Shown piece after piece: positions 38,332 to 52,045 of a DNA stretch of 64,000 nucleotides. Within the stretch, counting starts at the first letter, position 1, and each line of letters opens with the position of its first letter. Location of the stretch: positions 54,998 through 118,997 of the forward strand of contig VMTC01000128.1 of the NCBI GenBank assembly GCA_013791765.1. The letters run 5' to 3'. The notes under the pieces were generated by a model. That model saw nothing but the letters and a program-made list of their open reading frames with translations. It had not been told where the DNA came from and made no database searches. Made by a program: the position numbers and the translations under genes. This DNA comes from Rhodoferax sp. (GTDB lineage Bacteria > Pseudomonadota > Gammaproteobacteria > Burkholderiales > Burkholderiaceae_C).

Positions 38332-39711
38332 ATGCGCCCCCGTCACCACGCTGTTCGTGATCAGTTGCCGGCCTTGCTGCGTCGGCACCCCGGCAGCAGT
38401 TCGTCTGAATTGGCTGACCTGGCGGGCACCAGCCCCGCCACCATGGTTCGTGCGCTCAAGGAGTTGGCTGCACAAATCGTTCGGGTTGGCAAAGCCGGGC
38501 GAACCCGTTATTACTTGATGCGGGCGTTGCGGGGGCAAACCAAGGCGCTCCCGCTCTACCGGATTGACTCGGCGGGTCAGGCAGCGCAGCTTGGGCAGCT
38601 TCAGCCGCTGGCACCTGAAGGCTGTTTTTTGGATGTCAAATCTTTGGGCTGGCCCGTGCCCGATGAATTTGCCCAAGGCGTGTGGCCCGGGCTGCCCTAT
38701 CCTTTGCAGGATATGTGGCCGCAAGGATTTTTGGGGCGCAGTTTTGCACGACATGTCGCGGCTGAATTTGATGTCTCCGACAACCCCAGCAACTGGCGTG
38801 AGGACGAGGTGCTGCAGGTACTTGCACAGCGTGGCAGCGATTGCACCGGGGACCTGATGGTGGGTGATGTAGCCTTGCGGCGCTGGCTTCAATTGAAAGT
38901 GGTGGCACCCCCGGTGGTGGCCGGTGATGTGCTGCCCGCACATTACGAATCGATGGCAGAGCAAGCCACCTCGGTCGGGCTGGTCGGCGCCAGCGCGGCG
39001 GGTGAGTTCCCCAAATTCACGGCTTTGCGTGCACTTGAAGGCTGCCAGTCGCCGCATGTCATGGTGAAGTTCTCCGGCTGTGACAACTCGGGCGCGGTGC
39101 GCCGCTGGTCAGACCTGCTGGTGTGCGAGCACCTGGCGCTCGAGTCGATCGCGCAACTCGATGGCATCCGCAGTGCGTTTAGCCGCGTGCTTCAAAGCGG
39201 CGGACGAACTTTTTTGGAAGTTGAGCGATTTGACCGGCATGGCCTGTGGGGCCGCAGCCCCTTGTGCAGCCTGGCGACACTGGCGGCCTCCATCATCGAC
39301 AAGTCCAGTGACAACTGGGTAGAACTTGCACAAGCGATGGTCGCTGGCGGCTGGCTCAATGCCGATGGTGTGCGCCAGATGCGCCTGATCAGTTTCTTTG
39401 GCTTGCTCATCCAAAACACGGACATGCATTTGGGCAATATGAGTTTTATTCCTGGCGCGCCGATGCAACTGGCCCCGGTTTATGACATGCTGCCAATGGC
39501 CTACGCGCCACTCGGTGGTGGCGAGTTGCCCAGTCGGGCGTTTGCGCCCAGACTGCCCATGCCCAACGATCGTGACATCTGGCTGCAGGCTGGCGTTGCT
39601 GCGCTGGCCTTCTGGCGGCTGGCGGCCCAGGACGGACGCATCAGCGACGACTTTCAGGCCATTTGCCAGAACAATGCACAAACGCTTCAAAGGCTACTCG
39701 ACCTGTGTTGA
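38332..39711 (+). CDS. yjjJ: HipA-family kinase with N-terminal winged helix (YjjJ type)
   Basis: A 459-residue protein. Residues about 5-60 form a winged helix-turn-helix (LRRHPGSSSSELADLAGTS with a second helix), and the rest is a HipA-like serine/threonine kinase fold. The catalytic motif NTDMHLGN is at residues 362-369 (Asp364, His366, Asn369), followed by YDMLPM, the metal-binding equivalent. This matches E. coli YjjJ, a HipA-like protein that carries its own DNA-binding domain. There is no adjacent hipB-like gene. It is separated from both pilQ and aroK and is probably an insertion. Confidence 0.82.
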   Translation: MRPRHHAVRDQLPALLRRHPGSSSSELADLAGTSPATMVRALKELAAQIVRVGKAGRTRYYLMRALRGQTKALPLYRIDSAGQAAQLGQLQPLAPEGCFLDVKSLGWPVPDEFAQGVWPGLPYPLQDMWPQGFLGRSFARHVAAEFDVSDNPSNWREDEVLQVLAQRGSDCTGDLMVGDVALRRWLQLKVVAPPVVAGDVLPAHYESMAEQATSVGLVGASAAGEFPKFTALRALEGCQSPHVMVKFSGCDNSGAVRRWSDLLVCEHLALESIAQLDGIRSAFSRVLQSGGRTFLEVERFDRHGLWGRSPLCSLATLAASIIDKSSDNWVELAQAMVAGGWLNADGVRQMRLISFFGLLIQNTDMHLGNMSFIPGAPMQLAPVYDMLPMAYAPLGGGELPSRAFAPRLPMPNDRDIWLQAGVAALAFWRLAAQDGRISDDFQAICQNNAQTLQRLLDLC

Positions 39712-39785
39712 GCGGCCGGCACCCGGTGCTACTCGCGCTAGACTCTGCTCATCTTCTTTTTACTCACACCGTTGGCAACTTCTGC

Positions 39786-40322
39786 ATGATCTCCCTCATC
39801 GGCCTGCCCGGCTCCGGCAAATCCACCGTCGGACGGCAACTGGCCCGACGGCTGCAACTGCCCTTCTTTGACTCCGACCACGTGATTGAGCAGCAACTGG
39901 GTTGCTCAATCCGTGAGTACTTCGAGCGGGAAGGCGAAGACCGCTTTCGCGATATTGAAGAATCCGTCATCGACGAATTGACGCAAAAGCAGTCCGGTGT
40001 TATATCAACCGGTGGCGGCGTGGTTTTGCGGCCGGCCAACCGCCAGCATCTGCACCAGCGTTGCCGCGTGGTGTACCTCAATTCCTCACCCGACGAGCTT
40101 TTCCGGCGCCTGCGCCATGACGTGAACCGCCCTTTGCTCCAGGTCGCCGACCCCTTGACCCGCCTGCGCGACCTGCACGCGTTGCGCGATCCGCTCTACC
40201 GGGAAACCGCCCACTTCACCATCGAGACCGGCCGCCCCTCGGTCGCCACCCTGGTCAATATGATCGTGATGCAGCTGGAGCTGGCGGGTGTGCCTCTCAA
40301 GCCCCTAAACTCACCCCCATGA
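39786..40322 (+). CDS. aroK: Shikimate kinase
   Basis: A 178-residue P-loop kinase of the shikimate pathway. GLPGSGKST is the P-loop, FFDSDHVIE carries the shikimate-binding aspartate, and STGGGVV is the second conserved motif. ATG 39786 gives the usual N-terminus; the frame opens upstream, inside the preceding gene. The stop overlaps the aroB start (ATGA). Confidence 0.95.
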   Translation: MISLIGLPGSGKSTVGRQLARRLQLPFFDSDHVIEQQLGCSIREYFEREGEDRFRDIEESVIDELTQKQSGVISTGGGVVLRPANRQHLHQRCRVVYLNSSPDELFRRLRHDVNRPLLQVADPLTRLRDLHALRDPLYRETAHFTIETGRPSVATLVNMIVMQLELAGVPLKPLNSPP

Positions 40323-41425
40323 ACGCCACCGATCTCAAGACCGTCGCCATTGACTTGGCCAACCGCAGCTACCATATCGCCATTCGCGGCTCGCTGTTTG
40401 ACAACCCCTTGAGCTACGCCGAGTTGCCCAGCGCCAGCAGCGCGCTGATCGTGACCAACGCCACGGTCGGGCCGCTTTATGCGCAGCGGCTGCAGAGCGC
40501 GCTGCAGGGCAAGTTCAAACACATTCACACCGTGGTGCTGCCCGACGGCGAGGTGTTCAAGACCTGGCAGACGCTGAACCTGATCTTTGACGCCCTGCTC
40601 TCCAACGGTTGTGACCGCAAGACCATTTTGTTTGCGCTGGGCGGCGGCGTGGTGGGCGACATGACCGGTTTTGCCGCTGCCAGCTACATGCGCGGCGTGC
40701 CTTTTGTGCAGGTGCCCACGACACTGCTGGCGCAAGTTGACTCGTCGGTGGGCGGCAAGACCGGCATCAATCATCCGCTGGGCAAAAACATGATTGGCGC
40801 GTTTTACCAGCCGCTCAAGGTGGTGTGCGACCTGGACACGCTGAAAACCCTGCCCGAGCGCGAGCTCAGCGCCGGACTGGCCGAGATCATCAAATACGGC
40901 CCGATTGCCGACTTGGCCTTTCTCGACTGGATTGAGGCCCATATCGACGCCCTGATGGCACGCGAGCCGCACGCGCTGGCGCACGCCGTCAAACGCAGCT
41001 GCGAGATCAAGGCCTGGGTCGTGGCGCAGGACGAGCGCGAAGCGGGCCTGCGCGCCATCCTCAACTTTGGTCACACCTTTGGCCACGCGATGGAGGCCGG
41101 GCTGGGCTACGGGGAGTGGCTGCATGGCGAGGCTGTGGGCTGCGGCATGGTGATGGCCGCGCATTTGTCGCAGCGCCTGGGGCTGATTGATGCCGCGCTG
41201 GTGCAACGCCTCACGACCCTGATTGAAAAGGCCGGGCTCCCCATCAAGGGGCCGCAGTTGTCAGCCACCGACAATGCCGGGCGCTACCTGGAGCTGATGC
41301 GCCTGGACAAGAAGGCCGAAGGCGGCGAGATCAGGTTTGTCTTGATCGACGGCCCGGGGAACGCCAGCGTGCGCAGCGCACCGGACGCTCTGGTGCGTGA
41401 CATCATCAATAAATGCTGCGCCTGA
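40319..41425 (+). CDS. aroB: 3-dehydroquinate synthase
   Basis: A 368-residue NAD- and zinc-dependent enzyme making dehydroquinate from DAHP. Conserved elements are [15 protein letters not shown] (nucleotide-binding), [19 protein letters not shown], and the metal ligands in AEIIKYG and [13 protein letters not shown]. It is coupled to aroK. Its stop directly precedes dispersed repeat copy E. Confidence 0.96.
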   Translation: MNATDLKTVAIDLANRSYHIAIRGSLFDNPLSYAELPSASSALIVTNATVGPLYAQRLQSALQGKFKHIHTVVLPDGEVFKTWQTLNLIFDALLSNGCDRKTILFALGGGVVGDMTGFAAASYMRGVPFVQVPTTLLAQVDSSVGGKTGINHPLGKNMIGAFYQPLKVVCDLDTLKTLPERELSAGLAEIIKYGPIADLAFLDWIEAHIDALMAREPHALAHAVKRSCEIKAWVVAQDEREAGLRAILNFGHTFGHAMEAGLGYGEWLHGEAVGCGMVMAAHLSQRLGLIDAALVQRLTTLIEKAGLPIKGPQLSATDNAGRYLELMRLDKKAEGGEIRFVLIDGPGNASVRSAPDALVRDIINKCCA

Positions 41426-41492
41426 AAAATATTAGAACAGTAGCTACAAAGTCATATTCCACGTGGGCTAGAGCCCAATTTTGTATAAATTT
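41426..41492 (+). repeat. Dispersed repeat, copy E (between aroB and dgt)
   Basis: ACAGTAGCTAC, then CATATTCCACGTGGGCTAG, a GGGCTAGAGCCC palindrome and TTGTATAAATTT. The element begins at the aroB stop and ends directly at the dgt start codon, so it fills the whole intergenic gap. Confidence 0.85.
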
Positions 41493-42665
41493 ATGACGCT
41501 TGCCTGCTACGCCTGCGACCCGGCCCAGTCGCGCGGTCGCCACTACCCCCAAGCCCCCGCGCCGACCCGCAGCGAGTACCAGCGCGACCGCGACCGCATC
41601 GTCCACAGCACCGCCTTTCGCCGTCTCGTGTACAAGACACAGGTGTTCGTGAACCACGAAGGCGACCTGTTTCGCACCCGCCTGACGCACTCACTGGAGG
41701 TGGCGCAGCTGGGCCGCTCGGTGGCCCGGTCATTGCAGCTCAATGAAGATTTGGTGGAAGCGATTGCGCTGGCGCACGACCTGGGCCACACACCCTTTGG
41801 CCACGCCGGGCAAGATGCGCTTAACGACTGCATGCGCACGTTCGGCGGCTTTGAGCACAACCTGCAAAGCCTGCGCGTGGTCGATCACCTCGAAGAACGC
41901 TACCCCCAGTTTGATGGCCTGAACCTGAGCTTCGAGACGCGCGAAGGCATCCTCAAGCACTGTTCGCGCAGCCATGCGCAAGCGCTGGCGTTGAAGGAGC
42001 CCGGCGGCGTCAGCCAGCGTTTTCTGGATGGCACGCAACCCAGCCTGGAGGCGCAGTTGTGCAACCTGGCCGACGAGATTGCCTACAACGCGCACGACAT
42101 CGACGACGGTGTGCGCTCTGGCCTGATCACGCTCGAGCAGCTTGAGGACGTGCCTCTGTTTGACGACTTCAGGCGCGAAGCGTTGGCCGAGTACCCGCTT
42201 TTGCAGGACGCCGCACAAGGTCGCCGTCTACTGTACGAAGCAACGCGGCGCATGCTCACGGCCCAGGTGTATGACGTGATCAACGCCACCACCGCCGCGC
42301 TACGTGCCGCCGCACCGACCAGCGTGGATGCGGTGCGCCAGCTGCCGCCTTTGCTTCAGTTTGGTCCGGCCATGCGGCTCCAATCACAAGCGCTCAAGAC
42401 ATTTTTACTGCATCAGCTTTACCGCCACCCTCAGGTCATGCAGACCATGGACCAGGCGCAGAGAATCGTGCACGAGCTATTCAGCGCCTATCTGGAACAG
42501 CCGCAGGAAATGGGTGAAGGCTTCATGGCGCGTGCGCAAGCCGCCCGCGACGCTGTGGACGCCCGAAGTTCCGGTGCCCGCGTGGTGGCCGACTACATTG
42601 CCGGCATGACCGACCGTTTTGCCGCGCGCGAGCACGAGCGGCTCACGGGCGTGAAGCTGCTGTGA
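41493..42665 (+). CDS. dgt: Deoxyguanosinetriphosphate triphosphohydrolase-like protein (HD domain)
   Basis: A 390-residue HD-domain hydrolase that removes triphosphate from dNTPs. The HD motif HSLEVAQ and the metal-binding HDLGHTPFGHAG are present. The conserved NLADEIAYNAHDIDDG segment completes the site. The ATG at 41493 lies at the end of a dispersed repeat; the frame opens four codons earlier inside the repeat (TTG). A ribosome binding site is not evident, presumably displaced by the repeat. Confidence 0.9.
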   Translation: MTLACYACDPAQSRGRHYPQAPAPTRSEYQRDRDRIVHSTAFRRLVYKTQVFVNHEGDLFRTRLTHSLEVAQLGRSVARSLQLNEDLVEAIALAHDLGHTPFGHAGQDALNDCMRTFGGFEHNLQSLRVVDHLEERYPQFDGLNLSFETREGILKHCSRSHAQALALKEPGGVSQRFLDGTQPSLEAQLCNLADEIAYNAHDIDDGVRSGLITLEQLEDVPLFDDFRREALAEYPLLQDAAQGRRLLYEATRRMLTAQVYDVINATTAALRAAAPTSVDAVRQLPPLLQFGPAMRLQSQALKTFLLHQLYRHPQVMQTMDQAQRIVHELFSAYLEQPQEMGEGFMARAQAARDAVDARSSGARVVADYIAGMTDRFAAREHERLTGVKLL

Positions 42666-42702
42666 TAATTGGCGCCACAATGCATCGCTCCAGGGAATCA
42701 AG

Positions 42703-42885
42703 GTGAGTTTTCTCAATCAACTTAAATCGCAGGCCAGCGCCTTGCAATCGGCCCACAGCGTGGACCTGGCCCAGCGCGAGGCCAATACCGGACTGACCGA
42801 AACGGCCGCCACAACCATTTGGCTCTATGTGGCCGAACTGGCGAAATTGATCGTGGGCCAGGCCAGCCGCTTTGCCACGCAATAA
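42703..42885 (+). CDS. Small conserved-looking hypothetical protein
   Basis: A 60-residue frame starting at GTG 42703 with AGGGAA five bases upstream. It reads MSFLNQLKSQASALQSAHSV and then an amphipathic, helix-rich segment, with no known motif. It lies between dgt and the DUF1415 gene in the same direction, 9 bp before the latter. It may be a short or truncated member of a longer Comamonadaceae family with a similar N-terminus, which is a recollection and not verified. Confidence 0.5.
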   Translation: MSFLNQLKSQASALQSAHSVDLAQREANTGLTETAATTIWLYVAELAKLIVGQASRFATQ

Positions 42886-42894
42886 GAGACTGCC

Positions 42895-43461
42895 ATGACC
42901 GTGTCGCCACAAATCGCCATTGATGACACCCGCGTCTGGCTGGAGCGCGCCGTGATCGGCCTGAACCTGTGCCCCTTTGCCAAGGGCGTGCATGTCAAGG
43001 GGCAGGTGCACTACGCCGTGAGTCCTGCCACCAGCGCCGCAGCGCTGTTGCATGACCTTGACGTTGAGCTCAAAGCGCTGCTGGCCCTGGAGGCATCCGC
43101 GCGCGACACAACACTTTTGATCGCCCCGGACTGTCTCGCCGACTTTCTGGACTTCAATGATTTCCTTGCTGAGGCCGACCGGCTGCTCGTTGATCTTGAT
43201 CTGGACGGTGTCTTGCAGATTGCCCCGCTGCACCCCCTGTTCCAGTTCGCCGGCACTGCCGACGATGACATCACCAACTACACCAACCGCTCACCCTACC
43301 CCACGCTGCACCTGCTGCGCGAAGACAGCATTGACCGCGCCGTGGCGGCGTTCCCCAACGCCGAGCGCATCTTTGAAGTGAATATGCAGACGATGGAGCA
43401 GCTCGGGGCGGCAGGCTGGGCCGCGCTGGGCGTGGGCCGCTCAGGCAACAAGTCAGCATGA
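42895..43461 (+). CDS. DUF1415 domain protein
   Basis: A 188-residue soluble protein with the N-terminal signature VIGLNLCPFAKGV and the C-terminal HLLREDSIDRAV segment of the DUF1415 family. No catalytic motif is assigned and the role is unknown. Its stop overlaps the next gene (ATGA), which encodes a methyltransferase. Confidence 0.8.
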   Translation: MTVSPQIAIDDTRVWLERAVIGLNLCPFAKGVHVKGQVHYAVSPATSAAALLHDLDVELKALLALEASARDTTLLIAPDCLADFLDFNDFLAEADRLLVDLDLDGVLQIAPLHPLFQFAGTADDDITNYTNRSPYPTLHLLREDSIDRAVAAFPNAERIFEVNMQTMEQLGAAGWAALGVGRSGNKSA

Positions 43462-44324
43462 AAACCAAAAACAAAGCGCAAGCACCGGCAGCTCAGGCCA
43501 ACGACATCCGCCCCGGCCAGTCCCTGGAGTTGCTCAAGGAGCTTCACATCCTGACGGTTGAAGGCAAGCTCAACCAGGACTCGCGGCGCAAGCTCAAGCA
43601 GGTTTACCACCTGTTTGGCTTCATCGAGAAGCTGCTGCTGGAGCTGGGCGATCAGCCCGGTGGCATCCTGCTTGCCGACCACGGTGCCGGAAAATCGTAT
43701 TTGGGCTTCATCCTGTACGACCTGTTTTTCAAGGCGCAAAAAAGCGGGCACATCTACGGCATCGAAACTCGCGCGGAACTGGTGCAAAAGTCGCGCGAAC
43801 TCGCCAGCCGGCTCGGCTTTGACCGCATGTCCTTCCTGAATTTGAGCGTGGCCGAGTCAGCGCAGTCGCAGCAGTTGCCCCAGCGCATCGACGTGGTCAC
43901 CGCCTTGCACGCCTGTGACACCGCCACCGACGACGCCATTGCCTTTGGCCTGCAAAAGCACGCGCGCTTCATGGTGCTGGTGCCGTGCTGCCAGGCCGAG
44001 ATTGCGCGCGTCCTGAACCAGCACAAGGCTTTGTCGCTGGCTCGCACACCGCTGGCCGAGTTGTGGCGCCACCCGCTGCACACGCGCGAACTGGGCAGCC
44101 AACTCACCAATGTACTGCGCTGCCTGTACCTGGAGGCCTGCGGCTACCAGGTGACGGTGACCGAACTGGTGGGCTGGGAACACAGCATGAAGAATGAGCT
44201 GATCCTGGCGCGCTACACGGGGCAGAAGAAACGCGCGGCGTTTGAGCGGCTGCAGGCCATTTTGAAAGAATTCGGCTTGGACCAGTTGAACGAAACGCGC
44301 TTCAAGCTCTCAGATCAGCTTTAA
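43458..44324 (+). CDS. SAM-dependent methyltransferase (Methyltransf_32-like)
   Basis: A 288-residue Rossmann-fold methyltransferase. The SAM-binding motif I is LADHGAGKSYLGF, followed by IYGIETRAELV (motif II), TALHACDTATDDAIA and VPCCQAEI, a combination seen in the GSTCD/METTL25-like group. The substrate is not known. Start ATG 43458 overlaps the DUF1415 gene stop. Confidence 0.8.
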   Translation: MKTKNKAQAPAAQANDIRPGQSLELLKELHILTVEGKLNQDSRRKLKQVYHLFGFIEKLLLELGDQPGGILLADHGAGKSYLGFILYDLFFKAQKSGHIYGIETRAELVQKSRELASRLGFDRMSFLNLSVAESAQSQQLPQRIDVVTALHACDTATDDAIAFGLQKHARFMVLVPCCQAEIARVLNQHKALSLARTPLAELWRHPLHTRELGSQLTNVLRCLYLEACGYQVTVTELVGWEHSMKNELILARYTGQKKRAAFERLQAILKEFGLDQLNETRFKLSDQL

Positions 44325-44336
44325 CCAAAAGGGGAA

Positions 44337-44792
44337 ATGATGAAAGTTCTATGGACCTTGGGTCTTCTTGCTGTGCTCGGCGGCTGCGCCACCAGCAGTC
44401 CGGATGTCATTCAGCGTGGTGACGCCCAGCGCATGTCCGAGGTGATCGACGCCACGGTGTTGAGCGTTCGCCCGGTCACGGTCGATGGCAGTCAGTCGGG
44501 CGTGGGCGCTACCGCGGGCGGCGTGGTCGGCGGCATCGCGGGCTCCAGCGTGGGCGGGCGGCGTGAAAGTGCCATCGTTGGCGTTCTGGGCGCGGTCGTC
44601 GGCGCGGTGGCCGGCAATGCGATCGAGCGCATGGGCACGCAAGAAGAAGCGGTCGAAATCCTGGTGCAACTCAGGAATGGCAGCCGCCGTGCCATTGTGC
44701 AAGCCAAAGGCAACCAGAGCTTGCTGCCCGGCGATTCAGTCGTTCTGGTCACCACCGGCGGCAAGGTGCGCGTGGTCCGGGCGCTCAGATAG
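44337..44792 (+). CDS. Glycine-zipper outer-membrane lipoprotein (SlyB/PcP-like)
   Basis: A 151-residue lipoprotein with lipobox LGGC (Cys17 from the first ATG) and a glycine zipper (GATAGGVVGGIAGSSVGG) followed by VVGAVAGNAIE, the 2TM pattern of SlyB/PcP. GGGGAA lies just upstream. ATG 44340 is an alternative to ATG 44337. It is probably an envelope structural or stress protein. Confidence 0.85.
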   Translation: MMKVLWTLGLLAVLGGCATSSPDVIQRGDAQRMSEVIDATVLSVRPVTVDGSQSGVGATAGGVVGGIAGSSVGGRRESAIVGVLGAVVGAVAGNAIERMGTQEEAVEILVQLRNGSRRAIVQAKGNQSLLPGDSVVLVTTGGKVRVVRALR

Positions 44793-44819
44793 GCACAGCC
44801 GACGCGGCGGGTTTTGAAC

Positions 44820-44880
44820 TAAAATTTATGCTTTTTTGGCCTCTAGCCCGCGTCGAATATGCTTGTAGTGCTATATATTT
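44820..44880 (-). repeat. Dispersed repeat, copy F (upstream of the RAYT gene)
   Basis: On the minus strand ATATAGCACTACAAGCATATTC, then CGCGGGCTAGAGGCC and AGCATAAATTTT. It is followed by about 58 bp to the transposase ATG. Copies F and G, both in minus orientation, bracket this gene. Confidence 0.85.
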
Positions 44881-44938
44881 AGAGAGCAGTTGCAGGGCAT
44901 TCCCAATGGTGTTGATTTAACGCATTCGATGTAGACCC

Positions 44939-45646
44939 ATGGCCCGCCTGCCCCGACTCACCCTGCCCGGCTACCCGCACCACATCATTCAGCGCGGCAA
45001 CAACCGGCAGGCGATTTTTGCGAGCACTGCGGACTACCAAACCATGCTCGACCTGCTGCAGGAGAACGCGAAAAAGTTCGATGTGGACGTGCACGCCTAT
45101 GTGCTGATGAGCAACCACTTTCATTTGCTGGCCACGCCCCACACGTTGGACGGCCTGCCACAGATGATGCAGGCGGTGGGTCGGCGCTATGTGCGCTATT
45201 TCAATGACAGTCAGCACCGCAGTGGCACGCTGTGGGAAGGCCGCTACAAATCCACGCTGATCCAGACCGATCGCTACTTGCTGGCATGCATGGTCTACAT
45301 TGACCTCAATCCGGTGCGCGCCGGACTCGTGGCGCAGGGGCGTGACTATCCGTGGTCCGGCCATGGCCATTACACCGGCCTGCGCAGCGACAAGCTGATC
45401 ACCCCGCATCCACTGATCTGGGAACTGGGCAACACGCCATTCGCGCGCGAAGCCGCTTACGCCGAATTGGTGCAAAGCGGTCTCAGCGCGGTGCAGCAGA
45501 CGGCTTTGACCGATGCGACGCTGCGTGGTTGGGCGCTGGGCGACCCTGACTTTGTGGCTGATTTGCAAAAAAGAACGCAACGCCGGGTGAACCAGATCAG
45601 CGCCGGACGGCCTGTTTCTGCTCCAAAAATTTCAAAAAATTTATAA
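44939..45646 (+). CDS. REP-associated tyrosine transposase (RAYT)
   Basis: A 235-residue Y1/HUH-type transposase. The metal-binding HFH motif is at residues 60-62 (LMSNHFHLLATP), and Tyr120 in MVYIDLNPVRAGLV is the candidate nucleophile. MARLPRLTLPGYPHHIIQRGNN is the classic RAYT N-terminus. RAYTs mobilise REP palindromes in a single-strand mechanism. The stop codon lies within dispersed repeat copy G, and GGAATCTGACCCCAATTG (45741-45758) lies downstream. It sits alone between a lipoprotein gene and gltB. Confidence 0.9.
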   Translation: MARLPRLTLPGYPHHIIQRGNNRQAIFASTADYQTMLDLLQENAKKFDVDVHAYVLMSNHFHLLATPHTLDGLPQMMQAVGRRYVRYFNDSQHRSGTLWEGRYKSTLIQTDRYLLACMVYIDLNPVRAGLVAQGRDYPWSGHGHYTGLRSDKLITPHPLIWELGNTPFAREAAYAELVQSGLSAVQQTALTDATLRGWALGDPDFVADLQKRTQRRVNQISAGRPVSAPKISKNL

Positions 45647-45696
45647 CAAATAGGGCTATAGCCCTCGCCTAATAATCCTTAGCAGCTATTATTTTA
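45638..45696 (-). repeat. Dispersed repeat, copy G (3' end of the RAYT gene)
   Basis: On the minus strand AATAATAGCTGCTAAGG, then GAGGGCTATAGCCC and TTATAAATTTT. The core GGGCTATAGCCC is a perfect 12-bp palindrome. Its TATAA end supplies the transposase stop codon (TAA, 45644-45646). Confidence 0.85.
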
Positions 45697-45766
45697 ATAT
45701 GTCCCCAATTATTTGTTGAGTGGAAGTTTAGGTAATTAATTGGAATCTGACCCCAATTGTTTTGCT

Positions 45767-45782
45767 TGGCACTGTTGTTGCT
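45767..45782 (+). promoter_or_regulatory. Sigma-54-type promoter of gltBD
   Basis: TGGCAC (45767-45772), five bases and TTGCT (45778-45782) give the GG-N10-GC spacing of sigma-54 promoters, essentially identical to the TGGCAC-N5-TTGCA consensus. Transcription would start about 45793, 33 bases before the gltB ATG. Sigma-54 control implies nitrogen regulation through NtrC. No clear NtrC site was recognised. Confidence 0.75.
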
Positions 45783-45825
45783 GTACGGTATTCTTCGCCA
45801 CTCTCACAATTTATAGGAGCGCGCC

Positions 45826-50559
<4,734 letters not shown>

Positions 50560-50570
50560 GGAAAAGAATC

Positions 50571-52037
50571 ATGGGAAAAATCACGGGTTTCATGGAGTTT
50601 GAGCGCATTGAAGAAGGCTACAAGCCAGCGCCAGAGCGTTTGAAGAATTACAAAGAGTTTGTGATCGGCCTGAACGACGCGCAAGCCAAGCAGCAGGCCG
50701 CGCGTTGCATGGACTGCGGCACGCCGTTTTGCACCAGCGGTTGCCCGGTGAACAACATCATTCCGGATTTCAACGACCTGGTGCACCGGGGCGACTGGAA
50801 AAACGCGATTGACGTGCTGCACAGCACCAACAACTTCCCCGAGTTCACCGGGCGCATCTGCCCGGCCCCGTGCGAAGCGGCCTGCGTGCTCAACGTGAAT
50901 GACGACGCCGTCGGCATCAAGTCGATTGAGCACGCCATCATCGACCGCGCCTGGTCCGAAGGCTGGGTGCAGCCGCAGCTGTCAACCCACAAGACTGGCA
51001 AAAAAGTGGCGGTGGTGGGCTCAGGCCCGGCCGGCATGGCGGCGGCGCAACAATTGGCCCGGGTCGGTCACGACGTGACCCTGTTCGAGAAGAACGACCG
51101 CGTCGGCGGCTTGCTGCGTTACGGGATTCCTGACTTCAAGCTGGAAAAGTCGCACATTGACCGGCGCGTGCAGCAACTGCAAAAAGAGGGCGTGACCATC
51201 CGCACCGGGGTGCTGATCGGCGAACTACCCAAGGAATCCAAGGTCACCAACTGGGCCAAGGAAACGATTTCTGCGCAGCAACTGCAACAGGATTTTGACG
51301 CTGTATTGCTGGCCGGCGGCGCCGAGCAGTCGCGCGACCTGCCGGTACCGGGGCGCGACCTGGACGGCATTTACTTCGCGATGGAATTTTTGCCGCAGCA
51401 AAACAAGGTCAACGCCGGTGACAAAGTCAAAGGTCAGCTGCGCGCCACCGACAAACACGTGATCGTGATTGGTGGCGGCGACACCGGCTCTGACTGTGTG
51501 GGCACCAGCAACCGCCACGGCGCCGCCAGCGTGACCCAGTTCGAAGTCATGCCGCAACCGCCGCTGCAGGAGAACCGGCCGCTGACCTGGCCCAACTGGC
51601 CGATGAAGCTGCGCACCAGCTCCAGCCATGAAGAAGGCTGCACGCGCGAGTTCGCCATCTCGACCCAGGAATTCATCGGCGAAAAAGGCAAGCTCACCGG
51701 CCTCAAAACCGTTCACATCGAGTTCAAGAACGGCAAGATGGTGGAAATCCCCGGCACCGAGAAGACCTACCCGGCCGATCTGGTGCTGCTGGCCATGGGC
51801 TTTGTGAACCCGGTCGACACGGTTCTGACGTCTTTTGGCGTCAACAAGGACGCGCGCGGCAACGCCAAGGCCAGTTCTGAGGCCACCGGCGGCTACGCCA
51901 CCAACGTCGCCAAGGTGTTTGCGGCCGGTGACATCCGGCGTGGCCAGAGTCTGGTGGTGTGGGCGATCCGTGAAGGCCGCCAGGCGGCTCGCGCCGTCGA
52001 TGAGTTCCTGATGGAATCAAGCGACCTGCCGCGCTAA
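50571..52037 (+). CDS. gltD: Glutamate synthase small subunit
   Basis: A 488-residue FAD- and Fe-S-containing subunit that accepts electrons from NADPH and passes them to GltB. The N-terminal cysteines ([23 protein letters not shown]) bind two 4Fe-4S clusters, followed by FAD-binding [13 protein letters not shown] and NADPH-binding [11 protein letters not shown]. It starts 12 bp after gltB with AAGGAAAAG as the ribosome binding site. Confidence 0.97.
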   Translation: MGKITGFMEFERIEEGYKPAPERLKNYKEFVIGLNDAQAKQQAARCMDCGTPFCTSGCPVNNIIPDFNDLVHRGDWKNAIDVLHSTNNFPEFTGRICPAPCEAACVLNVNDDAVGIKSIEHAIIDRAWSEGWVQPQLSTHKTGKKVAVVGSGPAGMAAAQQLARVGHDVTLFEKNDRVGGLLRYGIPDFKLEKSHIDRRVQQLQKEGVTIRTGVLIGELPKESKVTNWAKETISAQQLQQDFDAVLLAGGAEQSRDLPVPGRDLDGIYFAMEFLPQQNKVNAGDKVKGQLRATDKHVIVIGGGDTGSDCVGTSNRHGAASVTQFEVMPQPPLQENRPLTWPNWPMKLRTSSSHEEGCTREFAISTQEFIGEKGKLTGLKTVHIEFKNGKMVEIPGTEKTYPADLVLLAMGFVNPVDTVLTSFGVNKDARGNAKASSEATGGYATNVAKVFAAGDIRRGQSLVVWAIREGRQAARAVDEFLMESSDLPR

Positions 52038-52045
52038 GAGATGCA

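Noticed and set aside
38332-39711. Classical HipBA toxin-antitoxin pair
   Set aside because: No hipB-like gene is adjacent; the helix-turn-helix is fused at the N-terminus, as in YjjJ.
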